This document shows positions 56,607-64,000 of a DNA stretch of 64,000 nt, piece after piece. The DNA lies in the NCBI GenBank assembly GCA_027475525.1, contig JAMWFC010000114.1, forward strand, positions 1 to 64,000. The letters are read 5' to 3'. Position 1 is the first letter of the stretch. Every line of letters begins with the position of its first letter. This DNA comes from Macrolepiota albuminosa (Eukaryota > Basidiomycota > Agaricomycetes > Agaricales > Agaricaceae). The notes under the pieces were generated by a model. That model worked only from the letters and a program-made list of their open reading frames with translations. It ran no database searches and had not been told where the DNA came from. The position numbers were made by a program, and so were the translations under genes.

Positions 56607-56800
56607 AGAATCCAGAAGATGTAGAGTGAGGAGAACTGCACACACGTCCTGTTGGAATTCAGAGAATGCTGAGAAGAGAAGTGGATGCAGGATATCACCT
56701 CGGCGGAGGAATCATATTCCCATAGAGAAAGTGTCGCTTTGTGAACAATCTGTGAACGGAACTGGGCTATGGTATCCCATTGTCTCTGAACGAGGGGAAA
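56607..56800 (-). pseudogene. COG1: COG1, N-terminal-side exons separated by the Gypsy insertion
   Basis: The minus strand reads FQDEFPLVQRQWDTIAQFRS and QIVHKATLSLWEYDSSAE, then a 51-nt GTGATA...CCAACAG intron, then DVCAVLLTLHLLDS at the LTR border. This lines up with the conserved COG1 block around FPILIRQ...FRSTILHE...ALCSIMLLEES. The first roughly 130 residues of COG1 are not found upstream: the neighbouring sequence is a GT31 relic, so this locus lacks the COG1 N-terminus as well. Confidence 0.7.
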
Positions 56801-56999
56801 CTCGTCCTGAAAGCTGGCATTAGACTGGACGATACAAAGACGCGCAGTTCAACGCACTAGGACGTTTACTCCTTGATGACTCCATGTGACGTCTGTCGAG
56901 TAAGAAGCAGTGATTTCATCCTGATTGGAGTGAGTAAACAGTTGTCAAAAGGAAGGAGGACTCCTACTTTTAGTTCTTGAGTAAGTCGCAAGGAGGGTT

Positions 57000-57966
57000 C
57001 AGTATTGACTTTTTTCAGTCGTACCAGAACACTGACAGAGACGCCAAGCAGTAGCGTCATTTTAAGTGGATTGGTTTTTGGTTTTGCATGGAGTTCGACT
57101 CGAAGACGGGCTTCCAATTCTGCGAGCATTACGAAGGAGTCATCGTCGGCCTTGACGACATAATCAGGACGGACCCAGGATTGTGGTGTGCCTGTATTAT
57201 GATCCTGCCACTCGGAGGAGCTATCATGTGGTGTCAATGCGGGAGGAGAGGCGGTATGATTCGAGTATGAAAACATGGGTGGCGGGACAGATGTGTTGTA
57301 GTAGACAGGTGGGACCCAGGCATTGATAGCTGCCCAAGCAAAAAACGTGTGTGTTTTGCCACGATTCATATTTTCTGAAATCAGAAGGATAATTATATCG
57401 TTGTACACTGGAGAAAACAAAACATGAGTTTATTTGGGCGTTAGCAGAATGTGAAGAGACGCACTTTCCATCTCCAGTTGTACACTGGAGAAAACAAAAC
57501 ATGAGTTTATTTGGGCGTTAGCAGAATGTGAAGAGACGCACTTTCCATCTCCAACTTTATCCACCTTTCCCAATCTTTTCATGGTTGACCTATAATAAAG
57601 CGTACAAGAGTTCTTGACGTGCCGAAACTGTCGTCTCCCTCACCCGTGTCATTTCTGCTCCGTGAATGCGTTGCCCAAGTCGTTCGTACCAGCATGCATT
57701 GCTCAAAGATAGAGTCGACGGAGAACATGCCAACGAATATACTCACAGGGGGAAGTGAGTCTAGATCGGGTGGGGGAAATGGCAAAGGCCTTATAGAACT
57801 GTGTGGTGATGACGCCCAAAGTTTGGTCAGTAACAAATGTAACTAGAGTGTTACCGTACCAAGAGTTTGCGTTGGGCGCGCTAAAAGTAATATGGGGAGT
57901 CCCGGGCAGGTCCCAGAGAACGCGTCTGTGAAAAAGAGGAAAATAGTCGGTAACGGGGTCGGCAAG
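57000..57966 (-). pseudogene. GT31 (galactosyltransferase-like) gene fragment, cut by an LTR
   Basis: Exons read ADPVTDYFPLFHRRVLWDLP and PHITFSAPNANSWYGNTLVT at the LTR border, then PPVSIFVGMFSVDSIFEQ and RTTWATHSRSR, then RFIIGQP. After an intron that contains the 77-bp duplication comes YNDIIILLISENMNRGKTHT, HTFFAWAAINAWVPPVYYNT and RPDYVVKADDDSFVMLAELE, with the DxD-type metal motif of GT31 transferases. A one-base frame step lies near 57790. The N-terminus is removed by the Gypsy LTR at 57967 and the C-terminus is lost near 57000-57050. Not functional. Confidence 0.7.
57400..57553. repeat. Exact 77-bp tandem duplication inside the GT31 relic
   Basis: 57400-57476 equals 57477-57553. It duplicates most of one intron with its acceptor; with one copy removed the intron joins the LEME and MYNDI codons in frame. 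Confidence 0.95.
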
Positions 57967-58757
57967 TGTCAAGCGCTAAGGTAAAGCGCCTAAGGAAATG
58001 CGGTAAGTGAACACGGCAAAGGTAAGCGGCAAGAGCAAGATAAGCTTAGCGAAGTCTAAGCGTCGATAATGCCTGCCGTAGTTGCAAGGCGCGAGTGTGT
58101 CGAGTATTGGCGAACGTCTGCAACTGCCGATGAGTTTGACGTTGCCGACCGTAGCGTAAATGAGCTCTTGAGCGTAAGGGAGACTGAAGTAAAGGGGGAA
58201 ACTCTGGTCTATTCGTCTGATGATTCTATGTACAAGTCGGTAAGTACTTTTATACTACAATGAGTTCGCCGTCACCAGTGGCTAATGACGCCAGAGTGCG
58301 GTAAACTGGAAAATTTCAAAGGGGTAGCTCCAACGGTTTCAGATCCCTACCGTCCATTCAAGAGCCTTAGCGACGCCAGGCGACAGATCGCGAAGCTAAA
58401 CCATCACTCCATCACCCTTCTGTCCGTCCAAAGTGCTTAGCGATGTCAGGCGCCGAATCGAGGCGCTAAGCGATGTCAGACGCCAAGGTCAAACGCCAAG
58501 CTGTCCGTCAGTTTTTGATAGATCATCAAGCTTCTCGCTAAGCGCTGTCGTCAGTGACTGATGCCATCTGTCAGTTGTCATTCTGTCTGCCGATCGGCGC
58601 TATCACTGATTGGATCTGCTTCTTGCCGTGCGCGGCCGTCAGAAATGGCTTAAAATAGGTAGAACACGTGCGCTAAGTTCGGAACGGGTGCGGCAAGGTT
58701 TCCGGAGCCGGTGCCGAGCCTGCCGTTGATGCGCCTAACCTGTATAGGGTCCTATCA
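57967..58757 (-). mobile_element. 3' LTR (791 bp) of the right-hand Gypsy element
   Basis: Bounded by TGTCAAGCGC at the left and CCTATCA at the right, i.e. TG...CA ends on either strand. The right end is identical to bases 4-72 of the window. Internally it contains many copies of the words CGCTAAG / CTTAGCG and a semi-tandem gcgatgtcag(g/a)cgcc motif around 58430-58480. Confidence 0.85.
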
Positions 58758-58798
58758 TCTCCCCCCAACTGAAAAATTGACTGTCCTCAGTCACCAAA

Positions 58799-58952
58799 TA
58801 AGGCTACCGTTACCGCTTTTGTGACCAGTGGTCCGTGCGTTCTTGAGATTTGGTTTATAGTCCTGGCGCATGAGTTAAGGCTACCGTTACCGCTTTTGTG
58901 ACCAGTGGTCCGTGCGTTCTTGAGATTTGGTTTATAGTCCTGGCGCATGAGT
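58799..58952. repeat. Exact 77-bp tandem duplication (probable assembly join)
   Basis: 58799-58875 equals 58876-58952, just inside the Gypsy element next to the LTR and upstream of the opposite-strand gene. Confidence 0.93.
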
Positions 58953-59005
58953 ATGGACTTCGTTTCTCCTCCACATCTTTACCTGGCGCTCCATTAAAAA
59001 AAAAT

Positions 59006-61375
59006 ATGTCTTTTCGAATTCCAACTCCGCCCCCCGTTCCATCCCGTGAGGCTCAAGATGCCGCCTCCGCCTACATCGCTAAGGCGACCAATTTTCTCAA
59101 GCGCATCGAGGGTGTGGGCGCGGAGGCGCCTTCAAACTTGGTAATTGCGGTAATGAAGTTGCTAGAGCGCTGGTACGAAGTTCGTGTCCTTGGCGTAGGC
59201 TGGGACAGGGAGATCGAGGTGCGGGAGTGGTGCCGAGCCCGCTATGTCGACAACCGTGGCGCCGACTGGTTAGCGCCGTTTTCTCGCTTTGTAAGTGCTT
59301 TTAGTCCTTGCCGTGTCGCTAGCTGATTGGGTTCCTAGGCGCCTCCTCCTGTCCCCACCATTGAGGACGAGTTGGAGGATATCCTTTTGGGTGCCTTGCC
59401 GATGACGGTAAGCACGCCTGCGCTTGAGTAAGTATTCCTAACCCATTCATTTGACTTAGCTTTGGTCTGATTTGTCGCCCCATAGTAAGCAGGAGGTGCT
59501 GGCGCCCCTGGCGCGCATGCAGGTCGAGGAGGAGGTCGCGGCAAGGCAGGAGGAGGCTTCTCAAGACGCCCGCGAGATCACCAGGGCGCTAGAGGAGCGA
59601 GAGCGGGTTGCCGCGTTGGCCACAGAGATGGAGGAGGTTGCCGCAGGGAGGGCGCCTGCCGTTGAGAGGCAGGCGGTAGCAGAGGGATCTGGCAAGGTAG
59701 GTCGCGCCGGTAGCACTTTGAGCCCAGTGCTGCCGGCTAGCAAGTCGGGCTCACCGAGGAAGCCGGCAGGTGCTTCCAAACGTAAGGTAAGTGCTGATTT
59801 CGCTTGCCGTTGCCGACAGTCGCTAACGACTTTTACAGAGTCGCAAGGCGGCTCCTCAATACGCAGTAAGTGGTTTCTTGCTTTTTGAACTTGAATTACT
59901 AAGTTTCTGTAGGTGCCAACCCAAAGTTCCTTCGACGACAAGGAACTGAAAAGTTTGCTTTTGCTGCGTCGGGAGGAAGCGGTCCTTGACGAGGGGCAGG
60001 AGGCCGGGGTTGTAATGGAGGAGATGAAGGGGAAGAAGACTGTTTCCTTGGCGACCCGGCAGGCGTTCAAGGAGACAAGGGGAGCGGTAAGTGACTTTTC
60101 TGTCTTTATTCTTTTTCTGACTTTTTGCGCTAGTGCGACAAGTGCTGGGCCGATAACGACCCGGAAGGCTGTTGGTTCCCGACTGGGGCCCAGCCGTGTT
60201 ATCGTTGCGGCGCCTTGAAACGCGCTTGCACTATCGACGGGGCGAAGAGTCGCGAGCGTGGCGGCGCGCCAGACGCTCTCGTCGAGAAGACGTTTTCCCG
60301 CGCGGTGTTGGTAAGGAGGGCGAGGGAGTTTGTGGAGGGGCAGAGGAAGAAGGTGGCTGCCGGTGGCATGGCAGCAATTGGACAAGCCTCCTTGGCGTTG
60401 CCGACGCGCCAAGGAGATGGATCAGAAACAGTCGGCAATCGAGGCGCCGGCGAGCGCCAAGGGACTTCGGTCCCAGAGAAACGACAAGCCCCTTCCCCAA
60501 GCAAGGGGAAGGGCAAAGCAAAACGTCCTCGCGTGGTCTCGTCGTCGCCTTCCCCCTCGCCAACGCCTCGCGATACCGAGATGGCCGACCTGGAGAAGGC
60601 GTTGGCGGCTAGTCGCCTCCCGCCTCGTGACACAGAGGCTGGCCCCAGCGGTCTCTTGTCGCCCATTCATTTGGCGGCACGGTCCCTTGGCGAGGAGCAG
60701 GTGGAGGCAGAGCGGGAAGAAGCCCCCGCCGACATCGAGATGGGGGATGAGAAGGCAGAGGGGGCGGCAACGGGAGGGGACGAGGATGCTGAAGGGGAGG
60801 AGGATGAAACCTTGGCGACGCAGCGCCAAGGCGACGAGGAGATGGTAGCGGGAGAGGGTGAGGGAGCTGAAGGAGTCGCCAGGGAGGAACCTGAGTGGCG
60901 ATGGCTGCCGCCTTATGGCAACGTCGCCCCTTGGGAGGTGTCAGATCCTGAGGACGTCGCAGGGCTGGAGCCAAGGCGCCCCGTGATCGCCAGGATTAAT
61001 CCTGCCTGGACCCCTCAGCCGCAGCCGACAGTGACTGGCGACGCCTTTCAGTGGCTAGGTCAGGACCTCGTTTATCCGGTGATAGCGCTAAATCCTCGCG
61101 AGATGCTAGAGCGGTATTCGAGGAGGGCGGCAACGATGGCGACGTCAATGGAACGGGAACAGGAACGGGTGCGGGGACAGCTCATGGCGCTTCGCTTGCG
61201 CTACTCCAACTTGGGGCGCAGCCTGCGCGTTCTGCAAGATTACCAGGACGACTGCCAAGCCGCCATGGATTGGCAAACCGCCAACAACATCTTGCCGGGC
61301 GACCTTTTACCACTTCGTGACTCCTCTTTGCCGTTGTCGGATAGTTCCCTGCCGTTGGAGGACGATAGTAATTGA
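59006..61375 (+). CDS. Spliced cysteine-cluster protein encoded antisense within the Gypsy element
   Basis: ATG at 59006 opens SFRIPTPPPVPSREAQDAAS. At least five introns follow, mostly GTAAGT...TAG/CAG (near 59293-59338, 59430-59485, 59787-59839, 59862-59912 and 60088-60133). The frame is continuous after splicing. Domain order: helical N-terminus with LVIAVMKLLERWYEVRVLG; a long coiled coil rich in Glu/Arg (ALEERERVAALATEMEEVAA); a basic stretch; then GACDKCWADNDPEGCWFPTG and QPCYRCGALKRACTIDG, a CxxC...C...CxxC...C cluster reminiscent of Zn2Cys6 DNA-binding fingers. A long acidic region and a C-terminal helical part end LPLEDDSN at 61375. No enzyme motif. It could bind DNA or the element's RNA; the role is unknown. 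Confidence 0.7.
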
Positions 61376-61789
61376 GCGGACCTTAGCGTAGAGTGGCCGC
61401 TGTATATATTTTCTTTTGCCGTCGTGCTATTTAAATGTTTTTGCCGCCTCCTTGCCGAATGGATGGATAAGTTAGCGCAACAACAAAAAGCAAAGAAAGT
61501 AAGGCAAAGAGAAAACAAACGGTAAGTATTCTACAGTATGGTTTTAGCAAGAGGGGTAGTAGATGAGGGACTTAGACAAATTTTGAGGAGAAAGGGCAAC
61601 GCTCAGTAAATCATCATGGCAAAAAACCCTTGGCGAGAGTTGCGCAAGGCGCTAAGCGTTGGCGACACGCTAGCGCTGCGACTTGACTATGTAAAGAAAT
61701 GTCTGTTGAATATAGTATAGTAAGTCTCGGCAAGAAAGATAAGTAAGATAAGTAATAGGAAGAAAGAGCTTATCAATATATAGTCTTTT
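61376..61789. other. Spacer between convergent accessory gene and pol
   Basis: The 414-bp AT-rich spacer holds the 3' ends of the plus-strand accessory gene and of minus-strand pol. No ORF of interest. Transcripts from the two sides may overlap here. Confidence 0.5.
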
Positions 61790-64000
61790 CTAATCATTTT
61801 CTTCTTCTTCAACTAAAGTCGGCAAGTCATCATCGTCCAATAGTTCGGTTTCCTCAAGTTCTCTAAGCTTGGCGGTGTCGATATCTAGCGCTTCCAACGG
61901 CAAGTCAATCTGTTCTCTGGCGAGATACGGCAATAGGCGAAAAGCGGCAACAGGTCGATGTAGTACTGAACCATCTAATTCACAGAGCACGTAAGCGCCT
62001 CCACGGTTACGAGAGATAACTACCAAAGGTCCAAGATAGCGCGGGCGCATTTTCTTATTGTATGAAGTTTCGATTTTGGAGTTGCGCATGAGCACTAGCG
62101 CTCCTCTCGGGAAGTTGTAATCTTTGATGGTAGCGCTATGCTCGGTTTCGAATCGTAGGGCTGCTTGGCGACGGGCGCTAAAGACTACCTCGTGGAGTCG
62201 CTCTAAATCTTCTTTCCTTCGCTGGAGATCAATAGCTCGTCTGGCGATAAGGTCGGTAGTCGCTAAGATACTGTTGGGTGCTGGCTGAAGATAGGTCGCT
62301 TCTATAATGTCGGCAGGGAGTAACGGATGGGTGCCAGTAGCCGCGTAATAGGGAGAACAACCCATGCGCTTACGAATAGTAACTCTTTCCGACCAGAACA
62401 CTGAATAGGTCGCTTCGCTCCAACGAGACTCGTCGCCATCGACTGCCTTGAAGAGTGCTTGCCGAACGTCAAAGTGGGGTCTCTCTACCAGGCCATTGGC
62501 GCGCTTGTTGTAGCCAGATACTCGAATGTGGTGAATGTTGTATTTCTTGGCGAGGTATGTTAGCGCTTTGATGATGGGCGCACCGTTATCCGTGACGATT
62601 TCTCTTAGCGCTCCCCAACGGCAGATGACGTCTTCAAATAGCCACTTGGCGACCGCGTCGGTATTTTCTCTTTGAAGCATTCGAAATTCAGGCCAGTGGA
62701 TTAGCGAGCAACGACCTTGAATAATGTACTTGTAGCGACCAGACTTGGGCATATGCATGGTGTCGACGTAGATTTTGCTGAAGAGGGGAGCTGGCGTTGC
62801 AACGGTTGGCGGTATGAGCACTTGGCGTGTCTGTTGAATTTGGCAGAGGTGGCAAGTCCTAATGTACCAGGCGATGTCGGCACTAGCGTGTGGCCACCAG
62901 AAGCGTTCTAACAGAGAAGCTCGAGTAGCGTACAGACCTCTATGACCTAGCTCGTCATGCATAGCGCGCAAGACTCGTAAGCGACCTTCTGGCTTGATGA
63001 TCAGCTTGTGAGCGCCATCTCGATTTCGTCGCCAAAGTCTGTTGTCGGTAAAGAAGAAATGGGTAGCATATCGGATAAAAGTAGCGTATTGTTCGTCGGT
63101 AAGGTCTGGGGGTCGCTTAAGGTCTTGTAGCCATTGTTCAACGATTAACAAGCGACTGTCTTCTGCCTTTGCTTTGGCAGATTGGGGGACGGCATCGTAG
63201 GTCAGGTTTCTGCTGTCTTCTCTTAGCGACTGGGGTTCCTGTACGACTGTTACTGGCGGCAAGTCTTGTTTAAGGATGCTTGCCGTGTAGAACGTGAGGG
63301 GTGCGTTAAAGGTCTCTGGGCGGTAAGGGACAATGGGATGTAGAAGGATGCTGGTAGGCTGTTGCCGTCGTAGTAGGGAGATTGGCTGTTGAATGAGGTG
63401 CACGAAACCATGGAGTCGGTCGATCCAGTCTTCGAAATCGCTATCAGCCTGTGGGTCCACTGCCGGGTCGCCAGGCTGTCGTGGTCGCCTAGAGAGTCCA
63501 TCTGGTCCGTGGAAAGAGCTCTTGACGTGTACCAACTCAAAGTGAAACATGAGGATAGCGACTACCCACCGGTTCATGCTAGCGGATGGCTGGATGTCGG
63601 GATTCTGCAGCATGCCTTTAATGTACCTAGCGTCGACTTCAACAATAAGGTTCCGTACGCCAATCAAATACATCTTTAGCGACCGGAAGGCTTTGAAGAG
63701 TCCATAGAGCTCTAGCTTAGGCTGGCTGTAGCGAGATTCTCTGTCGTTTAGCGTGATAGACCCAAAGCGGTTGTAGCGTCGCTGTTTCCGATTGTCGCTA
63801 AGGCACTGGCACAAGAAGTAGCCAACGGCAATGTACGAGGTATCCACCGCCAAGATGACAGGGTCGGCAGAGCTATAGTCGATTGGAACTAGGGGTTTGG
63901 CGTCTTGTAGGGCTTTTACTAAGTCGCGTTGGGCAGTGACCTGGTCTGGCCCAAATTCGAAGGGCTCGTTAGCGCGGGTGAGTCGGTTAAGAGCATGTGC
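61790..64000 (-). CDS. Gypsy pol: RNase H and integrase (5' part beyond the window)
   Basis: The frame is open from the right edge (reverse transcriptase end) to the stop at 61790. RNase H: ILAVDTSYIAVGYFLCQCLS, RFGSITLNDRESRYSQPKLE, and VHVKSSFHGPDGLSRRP. Integrase: zinc region HDELGHRGLYATRASLLERF and CHLCQIQQTRQVL; catalytic Asp in KIYVDTMHMPKSGRYKYIIQ; second Asp in LREIVTDNGAPIIKALTYLA; Glu in RANGLVERPHFDVRQALFKA. A C-terminal tail (RGALVLMRNSKIETSYNKKM; RPRYLGPLVVISRNRGGAYV) is not a chromodomain. More than 730 codons without a stop, so this copy may be recent and possibly active. Confidence 0.9.
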   Translation of the reverse strand, partial: AHALNRLTRANEPFEFGPDQVTAQRDLVKALQDAKPLVPIDYSSADPVILAVDTSYIAVGYFLCQCLSDNRKQRRYNRFGSITLNDRESRYSQPKLELYGLFKAFRSLKMYLIGVRNLIVEVDARYIKGMLQNPDIQPSASMNRWVVAILMFHFELVHVKSSFHGPDGLSRRPRQPGDPAVDPQADSDFEDWIDRLHGFVHLIQQPISLLRRQQPTSILLHPIVPYRPETFNAPLTFYTASILKQDLPPVTVVQEPQSLREDSRNLTYDAVPQSAKAKAEDSRLLIVEQWLQDLKRPPDLTDEQYATFIRYATHFFFTDNRLWRRNRDGAHKLIIKPEGRLRVLRAMHDELGHRGLYATRASLLERFWWPHASADIAWYIRTCHLCQIQQTRQVLIPPTVATPAPLFSKIYVDTMHMPKSGRYKYIIQGRCSLIHWPEFRMLQRENTDAVAKWLFEDVICRWGALREIVTDNGAPIIKALTYLAKKYNIHHIRVSGYNKRANGLVERPHFDVRQALFKAVDGDESRWSEATYSVFWSERVTIRKRMGCSPYYAATGTHPLLPADIIEATYLQPAPNSILATTDLIARRAIDLQRRKEDLERLHEVVFSARRQAALRFETEHSATIKDYNFPRGALVLMRNSKIETSYNKKMRPRYLGPLVVISRNRGGAYVLCELDGSVLHRPVAAFRLLPYLAREQIDLPLEALDIDTAKLRELEETELLDDDDLPTLVEEEEND

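Larger units (their letters stand above)
57967..64000 (-). mobile_element. Ty3/Gypsy element with an opposite-strand accessory gene, running off the right edge
   Basis: On the minus strand: pol (64000 to 61790, 5' part outside the window), then a region holding a plus-strand spliced gene (59006-61375), a polypurine tract (ttggggggaga, about 58758-58771 on the complementary strand), and the 3' LTR (58757 to 57967). The LTR interrupts a GT31 relic. Element polarity is set by the polypurine tract and by pol. Confidence 0.85.

Noticed and set aside
56607..56700. Frameshift in COG1 before the LTR border
   Set aside because: The apparent frame change is explained by a normal 51-nt intron with GTGATA donor and CAACAG acceptor.

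Overview
The window reads as nuclear DNA of a mushroom-forming basidiomycete (Agaricomycetes). Genes carry many 45-80 bp GT-AG introns, sit close together on both strands, and include families I know mainly from Agaricomycetes: a DUF7330 protein, integrase-like DDE ORFs and mushroom Ty3/Gypsy elements with accessory ORFs. No tRNA, rRNA or CRISPR array was seen.

Layout. 1-72 is the edge of a Gypsy LTR beside a decayed, G-run-rich ORF. 2.3-42.1 kb is mostly ordinary housekeeping sequence: divergent histones H3/H4, an uncharacterised protein, an F-box protein, an F-BAR/RhoGAP protein, an unresolved gene, nucleoporin Nup85, a RING E3, argininosuccinate synthase, an M20 amidohydrolase, the DEAD-box helicase Dbp4, two family-16 methyltransferases flanking mitochondrial rhomboid Pcp1, the Golgi/endosome E3 Tul1, kinetochore protein Nnf1, a DUF7330 protein and a CCCH zinc-finger protein. 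A Tc1-like transposase relic lies at 39.4-39.9 kb.

From 42.9 kb on, the window is accessory DNA. An AT-rich module at 43.2-48.0 kb holds two convergent genes: a putative TET/JBP-like 2-oxoglutarate dioxygenase and a DDE (rve-fold) integrase with a helix-turn-helix. After it comes a gene graveyard at 48.3-50.6 and 56.6-58.0 kb, with broken fragments of an ADGF-type adenosine deaminase, a SKN1/KRE6-like GH16 protein, Sec61 gamma, COG1 and a GT31 glycosyltransferase. A 5'-truncated Gypsy chromovirus (50.65-56.6 kb) sits inside COG1 and carries a 1,076-codon ORF downstream of pol. A second Gypsy element (57.97 kb to the right edge, minus strand) cuts GT31. Between its pol and its 3' LTR it carries a spliced gene in the opposite orientation that encodes a cysteine-cluster protein.

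The sequence itself also needs a caveat. Nine loci contain perfect tandem duplications with a period of exactly 77 bp. Several break reading frames that become continuous when one copy is removed. The most economical explanation is that contigs from a k=77 de Bruijn assembly were joined without trimming the shared k-mer, so the affected models (Dbp4, Tul1, Nnf1, the methyltransferase, the TET/JBP-like gene, GT31) should be read with one copy collapsed.
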